A DNA stretch of 64,000 nt. Origin: UBA7672 sp963784415 (GTDB lineage Bacteria > Pseudomonadota > Alphaproteobacteria > Caulobacterales > Hyphomonadaceae). Under the pieces are notes generated by a model. That model did not search any database. It was not told the origin of the DNA and saw only the letters and a list, made by a program, of their open reading frames with translations. The DNA is taken from NCBI GenBank assembly GCA_963784415.1, contig CAWARK010000006.1, forward strand, positions 186,001-250,000, given 5' to 3'. Made by a program: the position numbers and the translations under genes. Position 1 is the stretch's first letter, and each line of letters opens with the position of its first letter. This document shows, piece after piece, positions 1-6,691 of this stretch.

Positions 1-396
1 CGCGTGGTGGACGATCTGCTCCCATAGATGGGCAGGTTTCAACTCTGCCTTCTTCGGCAGAATGTCACGCTGGAGGTGGCGGTTGATCAGGTTGAACGCG
101 AGATAGACGATGCCGTTGATCACCAGCGCCCACGCAAAGAAGAAGTGCCAGTTCCTGCCAGCGCCAAGGTCGCGATAGCTGGGCAGCGCGAACTGGAACG
201 GCAGGCCGCCGCTGATCGCCAGCCACGGCTTGTCATAGTCGGCGCCGTAATGGCCCCAGTACAGCATGGGATGGGCGTTGAAGATTTGCATGCCGCTCAT
301 CAGCAGCAGCAGGAAGCACAGCGCGTTGATCCAGTGCGCGATGCGCACGATCAATGTGTGGCGGTAGATGATCTCGCGTGCGCTTGTCATGGTCAT
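1..396 (-). CDS. Membrane cytochrome b (thiosulfate-reductase/b561-like), C-terminal part outside window
   Basis: The reverse strand is open from an ATG at 396 to the window edge, so only the first 132 residues are visible. The N-terminus (MTMTSAREIIYRHTLIVRIAHW) has the basic start, an early His-Trp pair in a first membrane helix (about residues 17-40) and an aromatic loop followed by a second helix near residues 89-107. This matches the cytochrome b family of COG4117 (thiosulfate reductase cytochrome b / b561-like), which anchors haem b in the inner membrane and passes electrons to or from a periplasmic molybdopterin oxidoreductase. That partner, if present, would lie left of the window. 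A second in-frame ATG sits two codons downstream, so the start is uncertain by two residues. Confidence 0.7.
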   Translation of the reverse strand, partial: MTMTSAREIIYRHTLIVRIAHWINALCFLLLLMSGMQIFNAHPMLYWGHYGADYDKPWLAISGGLPFQFALPSYRDLGAGRNWHFFFAWALVINGIVYLAFNLINRHLQRDILPKKAELKPAHLWEQIVHHA

Positions 397-472
397 GCAG
401 CTCTATAACACAAAACGGCGTGGATCGAGGCGCCCGGAACGTCGGAGGTTCCGGGCGCCTCGACACCTGGCG

Positions 473-766
473 TCAGTGGTCGGCCGGTTTCATCGGATCG
501 GCCTTCATCGGGTCTGCCGCCATCGAGTCAGCCGGCTTCATCGGGTCCGCCGCCATCGAATCGGCAGGCTTCATCGGGTCGGCAGCCATGGAATCCGTTT
601 TCATAGGATCAGCCGCCATCGAATCGGCCGGCTTCATGGCGTCGGTCGACATGCTGTCGGTCTTCATGGCGTCGGCTTTCATCGGATCGTTGGCCGGACC
701 CGAGCAGGCGGCAAGGCCGAGCGCGAGCGCGCCGGCGGCGATGGAGGCGAGGAGCTTGTTGGTCAT
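473..766 (-). CDS. MxKDx-type repeat lipoprotein
   Basis: A 97-residue protein. It starts with a lipoprotein signal (MTNKLLASIAAGALALGLAAC, lipobox LAAC, Cys21). The rest of the chain is made almost only of short Met-Lys-(Ala/Thr/Pro)-Asp and Asp-Ser-Met-Ala-Ala-Asp-Pro repeats. The start at 766 is chosen because AAGGGA lies 7 bases upstream and the signal peptide begins there; the frame is open further upstream without a better start. Such proteins are known as the pentapeptide MxKDx repeat family, of unknown function; Met and Asp richness could suit metal binding, but that is inference. The next gene on the same strand encodes an exported DUF1223 protein, 43 bp away. The repeats are also visible in the DNA as imperfect units, so copy number may vary between strains. 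Confidence 0.7.
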   Translation of the reverse strand: MTNKLLASIAAGALALGLAACSGPANDPMKADAMKTDSMSTDAMKPADSMAADPMKTDSMAADPMKPADSMAADPMKPADSMAADPMKADPMKPADH

Positions 767-809
767 TGGATGGTCCCTTGATGAAGTGCTGAAGCACGTT
801 GGTTGGTAG

Positions 810-1547
810 TCAGGATTTGAACGAAGCGATGATCGGGCCGCCCGAAGCGCCCTGAACGAGAATGGCTGTGCGATAGGCGGGGTCGGTTGCGGCGGGCAGT
901 TTGTAGGTCGCGGCCTTGCCGCTCCATCCACCGAGGCGGACGAGTTCGTGCACGACATTGCGGTGAGGCAGCGTGCGGCCACCATTCTCGCCGGCCTGAA
1001 TCGGCACCTGCACGGTGCGCGGATCATAACGGACGAGCCAGACGTCGGCGCTGGTGAAAGATGCCGCGGCAACGGTCAGTGTGTTGCCACTGAGCGAAAT
1101 GGCGGGAGCAGATGCGGAGAGCCTCGCGCCATCAACGGCGCGGATCAGCTCGTCACGCCGGTTGCCGACGATGTCGACATGACCGTTGATGACAACTTGC
1201 GGCGTCGCGACATTGCGGCGATGCAGGCCGCCATTGGCGTAGTCGTACTGACGCTGCGTATTTTCCTTCGAGGCGAAGGTATCCTTCCAGCCGAGGCGGT
1301 CCCAATACGTGACGCCAAAGCTGAGCACGAGCAGGTCCGGCCGGCTAGTGAGGGTGAGGATATTCTCGTTCGCCGGCGGACAGGACGAGCAGCCCTGGCT
1401 CTGGAAAAGTTCCACGACCGTAGGCGAGGCGGAAGCCCGCTGCGTGGTCTTGGCGTCGTTGGCAAAGGCAGCCGTCGCGGCGATGCCCGCAACGAAGACG
1501 CCGGCCATCAAAACGTAGAACGACCGCTGCTTGTGAAACCCTGCCAT
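810..1547 (-). CDS. Exported DUF1223 (thioredoxin-fold-like) protein
   Basis: A 245-residue protein with an N-terminal signal/anchor (hydrophobic residues 10-28, AFAN junction). The DUF1223 hallmark follows: VELFQSQGCSSCPPAN with a CxxC pair (Cys53, Cys56), then YWDRLGWKDTF and TPQVVINGH. DUF1223 proteins (PF06764) resemble thioredoxins and are thought to work in the periplasm; no reaction is established. The start at 1547 is backed by GAGGG 6 bases upstream. The gene lies upstream of the MxKDx repeat lipoprotein on the same strand, so the two may be co-transcribed and may act together in envelope redox or metal stress. That link is inference. Confidence 0.8.
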   Translation of the reverse strand: MAGFHKQRSFYVLMAGVFVAGIAATAAFANDAKTTQRASASPTVVELFQSQGCSSCPPANENILTLTSRPDLLVLSFGVTYWDRLGWKDTFASKENTQRQYDYANGGLHRRNVATPQVVINGHVDIVGNRRDELIRAVDGARLSASAPAISLSGNTLTVAAASFTSADVWLVRYDPRTVQVPIQAGENGGRTLPHRNVVHELVRLGGWSGKAATYKLPAATDPAYRTAILVQGASGGPIIASFKS

Positions 1548-1659
1548 GGCGCCCTCTTGGCGCCGTCAGGGCGCTTACAAAGGGGTATTCGTGGCGTGTG
1601 GGCGAGTGGTTACAGGCGCAGCGACTTTTTATCTGCGAGCCGCGCAAGCCATAAGAAAT

Positions 1660-1686
1660 GAGCCTCCCCGCATGGCGGAGAGGCTC
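1660..1686 (-). terminator. Hairpin terminator after the acyl-CoA dehydrogenase gene
   Basis: GAGCCTC pairs with GAGGCTC, followed after one mismatch by a CCGC/GCGG inner stem and a 3-base loop. Read on the minus strand, the hairpin is followed by the T-rich run ATTTCTTAT. It lies 27 bp past the stop of the acyl-CoA dehydrogenase gene. Confidence 0.6.
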
Positions 1687-1712
1687 ACGTCGACCTTCAA
1701 AGCAGTCCGGCC

Positions 1713-2978
1713 TTACGGCGCGTTGCGGCCCGGCTGGTGCTTTTTGATCTCGGCGCGGCTGACCACCATGTGGTGAACCTCATCGGGACCATCAGCGAAG
1801 CGGAGGTGGCGCACGTCGGCGTAGAGTTCGGCCAACGGCGTCCATTGCGAGATGCCGGTAGCGCCGTGAACCTGGATCGCCTCGTCGATGATGCGGCAGG
1901 TGATTTCCGGGATCATGGACTTCACCATGGATACCCACACACGCGCTTCCTTGTTGCCGAGCACGTCCATCGCCTTGGCGGCTTTGAGGACCATCAAGCG
2001 CATCTGCTCAATGTCATAACGCGCGCGCGACACGACTTCCGGATTCTTGCCGAGCTTGATAAGCGGCTGGCCGAAAGCTTCACGCGACAGGCCGCGCTTG
2101 ATCATCATCTCAAGGGCTGCTTCCGCCTTCCCGATCGTGCGCATGCAGTGGTGGATGCGGCCCGGTCCGAGGCGAACCTGGCTGATCTCGAAACCACGGC
2201 CTTCACCGAGCAGGATGTTCTCCTTCGGCACGCGCACGTTGGTGAACTTGATGTGCATGTGGCCGCGCGGCGCATGGTCGGCGCCGAAGACGTGCATCGG
2301 GCCGAGCACCTTCACACCGGGCGTGTCCATCGGCACCAGGATCTGCGACTGCTGCAGATGTTCCGGCGCGTTCGGGCTGGTCTTGACCATGGTGATCATG
2401 ATCTTGCAGCGCGGATCGCCGGCGTTCGAGATGTAGTACTTCTCGCCGTTGATGACCCACTCATCGCCCTCAAGCACGGCGGAGGTCGAGATGTTCTTCG
2501 CGTCCGACGACGCCACATTCGGCTCGGTCATCGCATAGGCAGAGCGGATCTCGCCATTCAGCAGCGGCTCCAGCCATTTGTGCTTCTGTTCCGGCGTGCC
2601 GACACGCTCCAGCACTTCCATGTTGCCGGTGTCCGGCGCCGAGCAGTTCAGCGTCTCGGATGCCAGCGGTTGCTTGCCGAGTTCGGCGGCGATGTAGGCG
2701 TAATCTAGGTTCGACAGGCCCTCGCCCGTTTCGGCGTTCGGCAGGAAGAAGTTCCACAGGCCCGCGGCCTTGGCTTTCTTCTTGGCGCCGTCGAGCAGCT
2801 CCAGCTGGCGCGGGTGCCAGCTCCAGCGATCGGTCTTCTGATGGTCGAGTTCTTCGAACTCTTCCTGGATTGGCGCGACGTTCTCGACAATGTGCTTCTT
2901 GACCGCTTCAAACAGCGGTCGGCCCTTGTCGGACATGCGCAGGTCATTGAGTGCGTGTTCGCGTTCCGCGTCTGTCAT
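1713..2978 (-). CDS. Acyl-CoA dehydrogenase family protein
   Basis: A 421-residue flavoprotein of the acyl-CoA dehydrogenase family, oxidising an acyl-CoA to the 2-enoyl-CoA with electron transfer to ETF. The start at 2978 follows a strong GGAGGAGAG site; an open upstream extension lacks any such site. Visible family features are the N-terminal helical domain, the substrate/FAD loop YAMTEPNVASSDA, the beta-domain signature WVINGEKYYISNAGDPR, and a C-terminal part with VHGATGISQ and RHLRFADGPDEVHH. This resembles the ACAD10/11-like branch, often specific for long or branched acids. It is bounded by hairpins on both sides and is probably monocistronic. The substrate cannot be read from sequence. 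Confidence 0.88.
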   Translation of the reverse strand: MTDAEREHALNDLRMSDKGRPLFEAVKKHIVENVAPIQEEFEELDHQKTDRWSWHPRQLELLDGAKKKAKAAGLWNFFLPNAETGEGLSNLDYAYIAAELGKQPLASETLNCSAPDTGNMEVLERVGTPEQKHKWLEPLLNGEIRSAYAMTEPNVASSDAKNISTSAVLEGDEWVINGEKYYISNAGDPRCKIMITMVKTSPNAPEHLQQSQILVPMDTPGVKVLGPMHVFGADHAPRGHMHIKFTNVRVPKENILLGEGRGFEISQVRLGPGRIHHCMRTIGKAEAALEMMIKRGLSREAFGQPLIKLGKNPEVVSRARYDIEQMRLMVLKAAKAMDVLGNKEARVWVSMVKSMIPEITCRIIDEAIQVHGATGISQWTPLAELYADVRHLRFADGPDEVHHMVVSRAEIKKHQPGRNAP

Positions 2979-3038
2979 TGATCTCTCCTCCCGGCTTCCG
3001 GGACGTATTTTGGTTTTGTCAGCCAGGAGAAGGGTGTA

Positions 3039-3071
3039 GCCCCGGTTGCAGCATGCCTGCAATGCCGGGGC
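3039..3071 (-). terminator. Intergenic two-part hairpin after emrB
   Basis: GCCCCGG pairs with CCGGGGC and, inside it, TTGCAG pairs with CTGCAA around the loop CATGC, with a 2-base bulge. It lies between the emrB stop (3090) and the acyl-CoA dehydrogenase start (2978), both on the minus strand. The U-tract is weak, so this may be a terminator or simply an mRNA-stabilising hairpin. Confidence 0.5.
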
Positions 3072-3089
3072 GTATTTGGGCCGAGCGGC

Positions 3090-4727
3090 CTAGTGAGCGT
3101 CGACCGGTGGGCCGGCCGCTGGCAAGGGCGCGGGACGGCAGAACGGCACAAGCACAAGCGCCGCGATGAAGATCCAGGCCATGACCTGAAACACCTCGTC
3201 GAACGCCGACGTCAGGGCATTGCGCCCGACCACACGGACGAACTCCGCTTGGGCGACTGACAGCGCCTGCACCGGGTCTGGCGTAAGGCGGCCGATCTGG
3301 GCGGCCAGCCCTGCCACAAAGTCCTGGGCCTGTGCGCCGTTCTGTCCGAGGCTTTCGCCCATGCGCGCGACGTGGATGCGCGTCTGGTCGGCAAGCCAGG
3401 TGTTGACGACCGCAATGCCGACGGCGCCGCCGAGATTGCGCATGAGATTGAAGAGACCAGACGCCGCGCGGAGCTCGGCCTGCTCGAAGCCGCCGAGTGC
3501 GAGACCGACGCTGGGCACGATGCACAGCATGATTGCGAAGCCGCGCAGGAGTTGCGGTCCCAGCAGGTCATAGAAGCCCCATTCCGAGCCGAGGTTCGAC
3601 GTCCACCACAGGCTGGCGGCAAAGAGCGAGAGGCCGACGGCAATGACTTTCCGGGGGTCGACGCGCTGGGACAGGCGGGCAGCAATGATGGTGGACAGCA
3701 CCTGCGCGATGCCGGTCACGAACACAGTCGTACCAATGTCGAGACTGTTGAAGCCACGCACGCGGCCGAGGAAAAGCGGGATGAGGTAGGTCGCGGAGTA
3801 AAGGCCGAAACCGATCACGAGGTTGAACACGCAGGCGAAGACGAAGGTCGGCTTGCGCATCGGTGTCAGGACAACGACAGGTCCGCCTGAACGGAATGAG
3901 CGTTCGAGGAACAGGGCGAAGGCGACGAGCGAGACCCATGCCGCCGTAAGAATCATCGGGTCGCCGAACCAGTCGTGCTTGGGGCCTTCCTCCAGCACGT
4001 ATTCGAGACCACCAAGGAAGATCGCCATGGACGCGAAGTGCGACCAGTCGATCTTGCGCAGCATTGCGAAGTTCGGCTTGTCGACACGGATCAACGACAA
4101 GGTCAGCAACGTGACGGCGATCCCCGGCACGATGTTGATGTAGAAAATCCAGCGCCAGCCCACAGCATCGGTCAGCCATCCGCCGACCGTCGGGCCCAGC
4201 GTCGGCGCAAGGACGGAGACCATGCCGAGGATGGCGGGGATCATCGCGCGCTGGCGCCCCTGGAACAGCGTGTAGCCCGTGGCGAAAACCGTGGGCACCA
4301 TCGCGCCGCCGACAAATCCCTGAATGACGCGGAACAGGATCATCGACTCGATATCCCAAGCCATGCCGCAGAGTGCGCTCGACAGGGTGAACAGCGCCGC
4401 GGACAGCGCGAACAGCCAACGCGTTGATAGCGCCTGCCCGAGGAAGGCCGAGAATGGGATCATCACGAGTTCGGCCATGAGATAGCCGGTCTGGATCCAG
4501 CTGACTTCGTCTGGACCCGCAGAGAGCCCCGCCTGCACGTCGTTAAGCGAAGCGGCGACGATCTGGATGTCGATCAGCGCCATGAACTGGCCAAATGCCA
4601 GCACGCCAAAGATCAGGAATTTCCTGGACGCCGGCATGGTCGCCGGGTCGTCGAGCAGCCCGGATTTGCCCGCGACCCTCAGGAAAGCCGGCAGAAAACC
4701 CCGGTTCGTGGCCGCACCTGTCGACAT
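3090..4727 (-). CDS. emrB: DHA2-family multidrug efflux MFS transporter (EmrB type)
   Basis: A 545-residue, very hydrophobic protein with about 14 membrane helices. It fits the DHA2 (EmrB/QacA) drug:proton antiporters: motif D1-like ALIDIQIVAASLNDVQAGL in helix 1, SWIQTGYLMAEL, and helix-5 motif LGPTVGGWLTDAVGWRWIFYINIVPG. It exports hydrophobic toxicants using the proton gradient and normally works with a membrane-fusion protein. That partner (emrA) is encoded divergently at 5400-6557 behind a TetR gene. The start at 4727 has GAGGG about 6 bases upstream. A perfect inverted repeat lies between the two transcription units and probably lets the TetR protein repress both. The symbol is by family and context. 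Confidence 0.88.
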   Translation of the reverse strand: MSTGAATNRGFLPAFLRVAGKSGLLDDPATMPASRKFLIFGVLAFGQFMALIDIQIVAASLNDVQAGLSAGPDEVSWIQTGYLMAELVMIPFSAFLGQALSTRWLFALSAALFTLSSALCGMAWDIESMILFRVIQGFVGGAMVPTVFATGYTLFQGRQRAMIPAILGMVSVLAPTLGPTVGGWLTDAVGWRWIFYINIVPGIAVTLLTLSLIRVDKPNFAMLRKIDWSHFASMAIFLGGLEYVLEEGPKHDWFGDPMILTAAWVSLVAFALFLERSFRSGGPVVVLTPMRKPTFVFACVFNLVIGFGLYSATYLIPLFLGRVRGFNSLDIGTTVFVTGIAQVLSTIIAARLSQRVDPRKVIAVGLSLFAASLWWTSNLGSEWGFYDLLGPQLLRGFAIMLCIVPSVGLALGGFEQAELRAASGLFNLMRNLGGAVGIAVVNTWLADQTRIHVARMGESLGQNGAQAQDFVAGLAAQIGRLTPDPVQALSVAQAEFVRVVGRNALTSAFDEVFQVMAWIFIAALVLVPFCRPAPLPAAGPPVDAH

Positions 4728-4769
4728 TAGGCCCTCAGCCTGGCCGCGATGGCCACTTGAACTGTAACG

Positions 4770-4799
4770 TTCGTTATATTAAGTGATTCATATAACGAA
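4770..4799. promoter_or_regulatory. Probable TetR operator between emrB and tetR-emrA
   Basis: TTCGTTATAT (4770-4779) and its exact reverse complement ATATAACGAA (4790-4799) flank a 10-base spacer. The site lies midway between the divergent starts at 4727 and 4810. TetR-family repressors bind such repeats next to their own gene. A GTG at 4783 that would extend the TetR protein falls inside the repeat, which argues against that longer start. Confidence 0.75.
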
Positions 4800-4809
4800 A
4801 GGCAAGGCC

Positions 4810-5403
4810 ATGCGTTACGCGCCGAACCACAAAGAAGAGACGCGGGAGAAGCTTCTGAAGGAAGCTGCCCGCGCGATCCGCCGCGACGGCCCGCACAATC
4901 TGGCGCTTTCCGCCGTGATGGCGAAGGCTGGGCTCACCAATGGCGGGTTCTACGCCCACTTCAAATCGCGTGATGATTTGCTGGCCGGGGGCGTCGAGCA
5001 GATGTTTCGCGAGGGGCGTGCGCGCTCCATCCTCGAGCAGGCTGACCGCGACGCGCTTACCAACCTGACAGCGTTTCTCGATTTTTATCTTTCCGCAGCT
5101 CACCGCGATGCGCGAACCTTTGGCTGCCCCCTCGCTTTTCTCAACACGGAAGCGCCGCGCCTTCCCAAAGCTGCCGCGAAGCGGTTTGCTGAAGGGGTCG
5201 ATGGCCTGATCCGGCTTCTGGCCGACAAGATGGTCTCGCTCGGCAGGCCAGATGCAACGGACGAAGCGAGCTCGCTTCTGTCGGAACTCGTCGGCGCCGT
5301 GGGGCTCGCACGCGCCGAGCCGGATGCAGCGAAATCAGATCTCATCCTTGAACGTTCCCGGCGCGCCATCGGTCGCCGCCTTGGACTGGAAGCAAAACAA
5401 TGA
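4810..5403 (+). CDS. TetR-family repressor of the efflux locus
   Basis: A 197-residue regulator. Residues about 8-55 form the TetR DNA-binding domain (ETREKLLKEAARAIRRDG, then the helix-turn-helix with LTNGGFYAHFKSRDDLL). The C-terminal helices form the ligand/dimer domain of the AcrR/TetR_C type that includes many alphaproteobacterial efflux repressors. The ATG at 4810 is preferred because AAGG precedes it and the longer GTG start lies within the operator-like palindrome. Its stop overlaps the emrA start as ATGA, so the two are translationally coupled. The likely role is ligand-released repression of itself, emrA and the divergent emrB. Confidence 0.85.
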   Translation: MRYAPNHKEETREKLLKEAARAIRRDGPHNLALSAVMAKAGLTNGGFYAHFKSRDDLLAGGVEQMFREGRARSILEQADRDALTNLTAFLDFYLSAAHRDARTFGCPLAFLNTEAPRLPKAAAKRFAEGVDGLIRLLADKMVSLGRPDATDEASSLLSELVGAVGLARAEPDAAKSDLILERSRRAIGRRLGLEAKQ

Positions 5404-6557
5404 GCACAGCAACCGTTGAATCCTTGCGCCCCACAGTGACAAATCCGGAACCGACGACGACAGATACGTCGCCAGCTGCACCGAAGCGTCGCCTGCCATT
5501 TTCACCGCGCACTGCCATTGTAGTCGCGATTGCGATCGTCGTAGCGCTGGCAGGCGTCTTCTACATCGTGTTGCCCAAGGGCGATGTCTCGACAGACGCC
5601 GCTTATCTGCAGGCCGACGTTTCCACCGTGTCGCCACGTATTCGCGGCCTCGTCTCCGAAGTGCTCGTGAAGCACAACGAGCCGGTGAAGGCAGGTCAGG
5701 CGCTGGTACGCATTGATCCTGAAGAGTTCGATGTGCGTGAAGCAGCCGCAGCCGCCAACCTTCAAACGGCGCAGGCTGCTATCCTCGCTGCCAAGGCAGC
5801 ATTCGGTGAGCTTGATGCGCAGGTGCGTCTCGCGGATTCCGGAATTGCCGCTGCAAGAGCCAGCGTCTCCGCCGGAGATGCACAGAGCGAGCAGGCGGCT
5901 TCGGACCGTGCGCGTTTTGAAGCACTGGCTCAAGCCGGCGCCGCATCGAAGCGCGATGCAGACCAATACCGCGCCACCGCAATCTCAGCTGCTTCCGAAG
6001 TCCAGCGCCTTCGCGCCCAATTGGGCGTCAGCCAGAGCCAGGCCGCCGCAACGCGCGCCAAACGCGAAACACTCGCCGCCAACCTTGCACAGGCCGAAGC
6101 ACAAGCCGCCAGCGCGCAAGCCGCACTCGATCTCGCCCGTCAGGACAAGGCGCACACCACGATCAACTCGCCGATCGATGGCGTAGTCGGCGATCGCCAG
6201 GCAGAACCCGGCGATTTCGTTCAGCCCGGCACGCGCCTGATGACCATCGTGCCGCTCGACGCGCTTTATGTAACCGCCAACTTCAAGGAGACGCAGGTCT
6301 CGCGCATGACGGCCGGACAGCCTGCCAGCATTACGGTGGATGCCCTGCCGGGCGTAACCTTCAAGGGCAAGGTCGAAAGCTTCGCGCCGGGTTCGGGCTC
6401 GCAGTTCTCGCTGCTGCCGTTTGAGCCGGGTACCGGCAACTTCACCAAGGTGGTTCAGCGGGTGCCTGTCCGGATCCGCCTGGAGCCCGGCCAGACTGGC
6501 TTTGACCGCCTCCGCCCCGGCCTGTCGACGACGGTTACGGTCAATCTGCAGGAATGA
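5400..6557 (+). CDS. emrA: HlyD/EmrA-family membrane fusion protein
   Basis: A 385-residue periplasmic adaptor. Residues 1-36 are a Pro/Thr-rich cytoplasmic tail, 38-60 a single membrane helix, followed by GDVSTDAAYLQADVSTVSPRI, the usual start of the biotinyl-lipoyl-like domain in EmrA. An Ala-rich alpha-helical hairpin covers about residues 110-230, then the second half of the lipoyl domain (TTINSPIDGVVGDRQAEPGDFV) and a beta-barrel domain. It should bridge the EmrB pump to an outer-membrane channel; no TolC-type gene is seen nearby. It overlaps the tetR stop by 4 bases and is expected to follow tetR regulation. Confidence 0.88.
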   Translation: MSTATVESLRPTVTNPEPTTTDTSPAAPKRRLPFSPRTAIVVAIAIVVALAGVFYIVLPKGDVSTDAAYLQADVSTVSPRIRGLVSEVLVKHNEPVKAGQALVRIDPEEFDVREAAAAANLQTAQAAILAAKAAFGELDAQVRLADSGIAAARASVSAGDAQSEQAASDRARFEALAQAGAASKRDADQYRATAISAASEVQRLRAQLGVSQSQAAATRAKRETLAANLAQAEAQAASAQAALDLARQDKAHTTINSPIDGVVGDRQAEPGDFVQPGTRLMTIVPLDALYVTANFKETQVSRMTAGQPASITVDALPGVTFKGKVESFAPGSGSQFSLLPFEPGTGNFTKVVQRVPVRIRLEPGQTGFDRLRPGLSTTVTVNLQE

Positions 6558-6691
6558 GCGGATCGTAGCGCCGGACCGGACCAGCGCCCGCGCCTATTAC
6601 TTCCGATAGCTTGCGGCGGACTGCGCCCTCGCTGAGCCTTTCCTCCATAATGGCCGCCCCAGACATGAGGGTTGCCGCAAGGGAGGACTTC

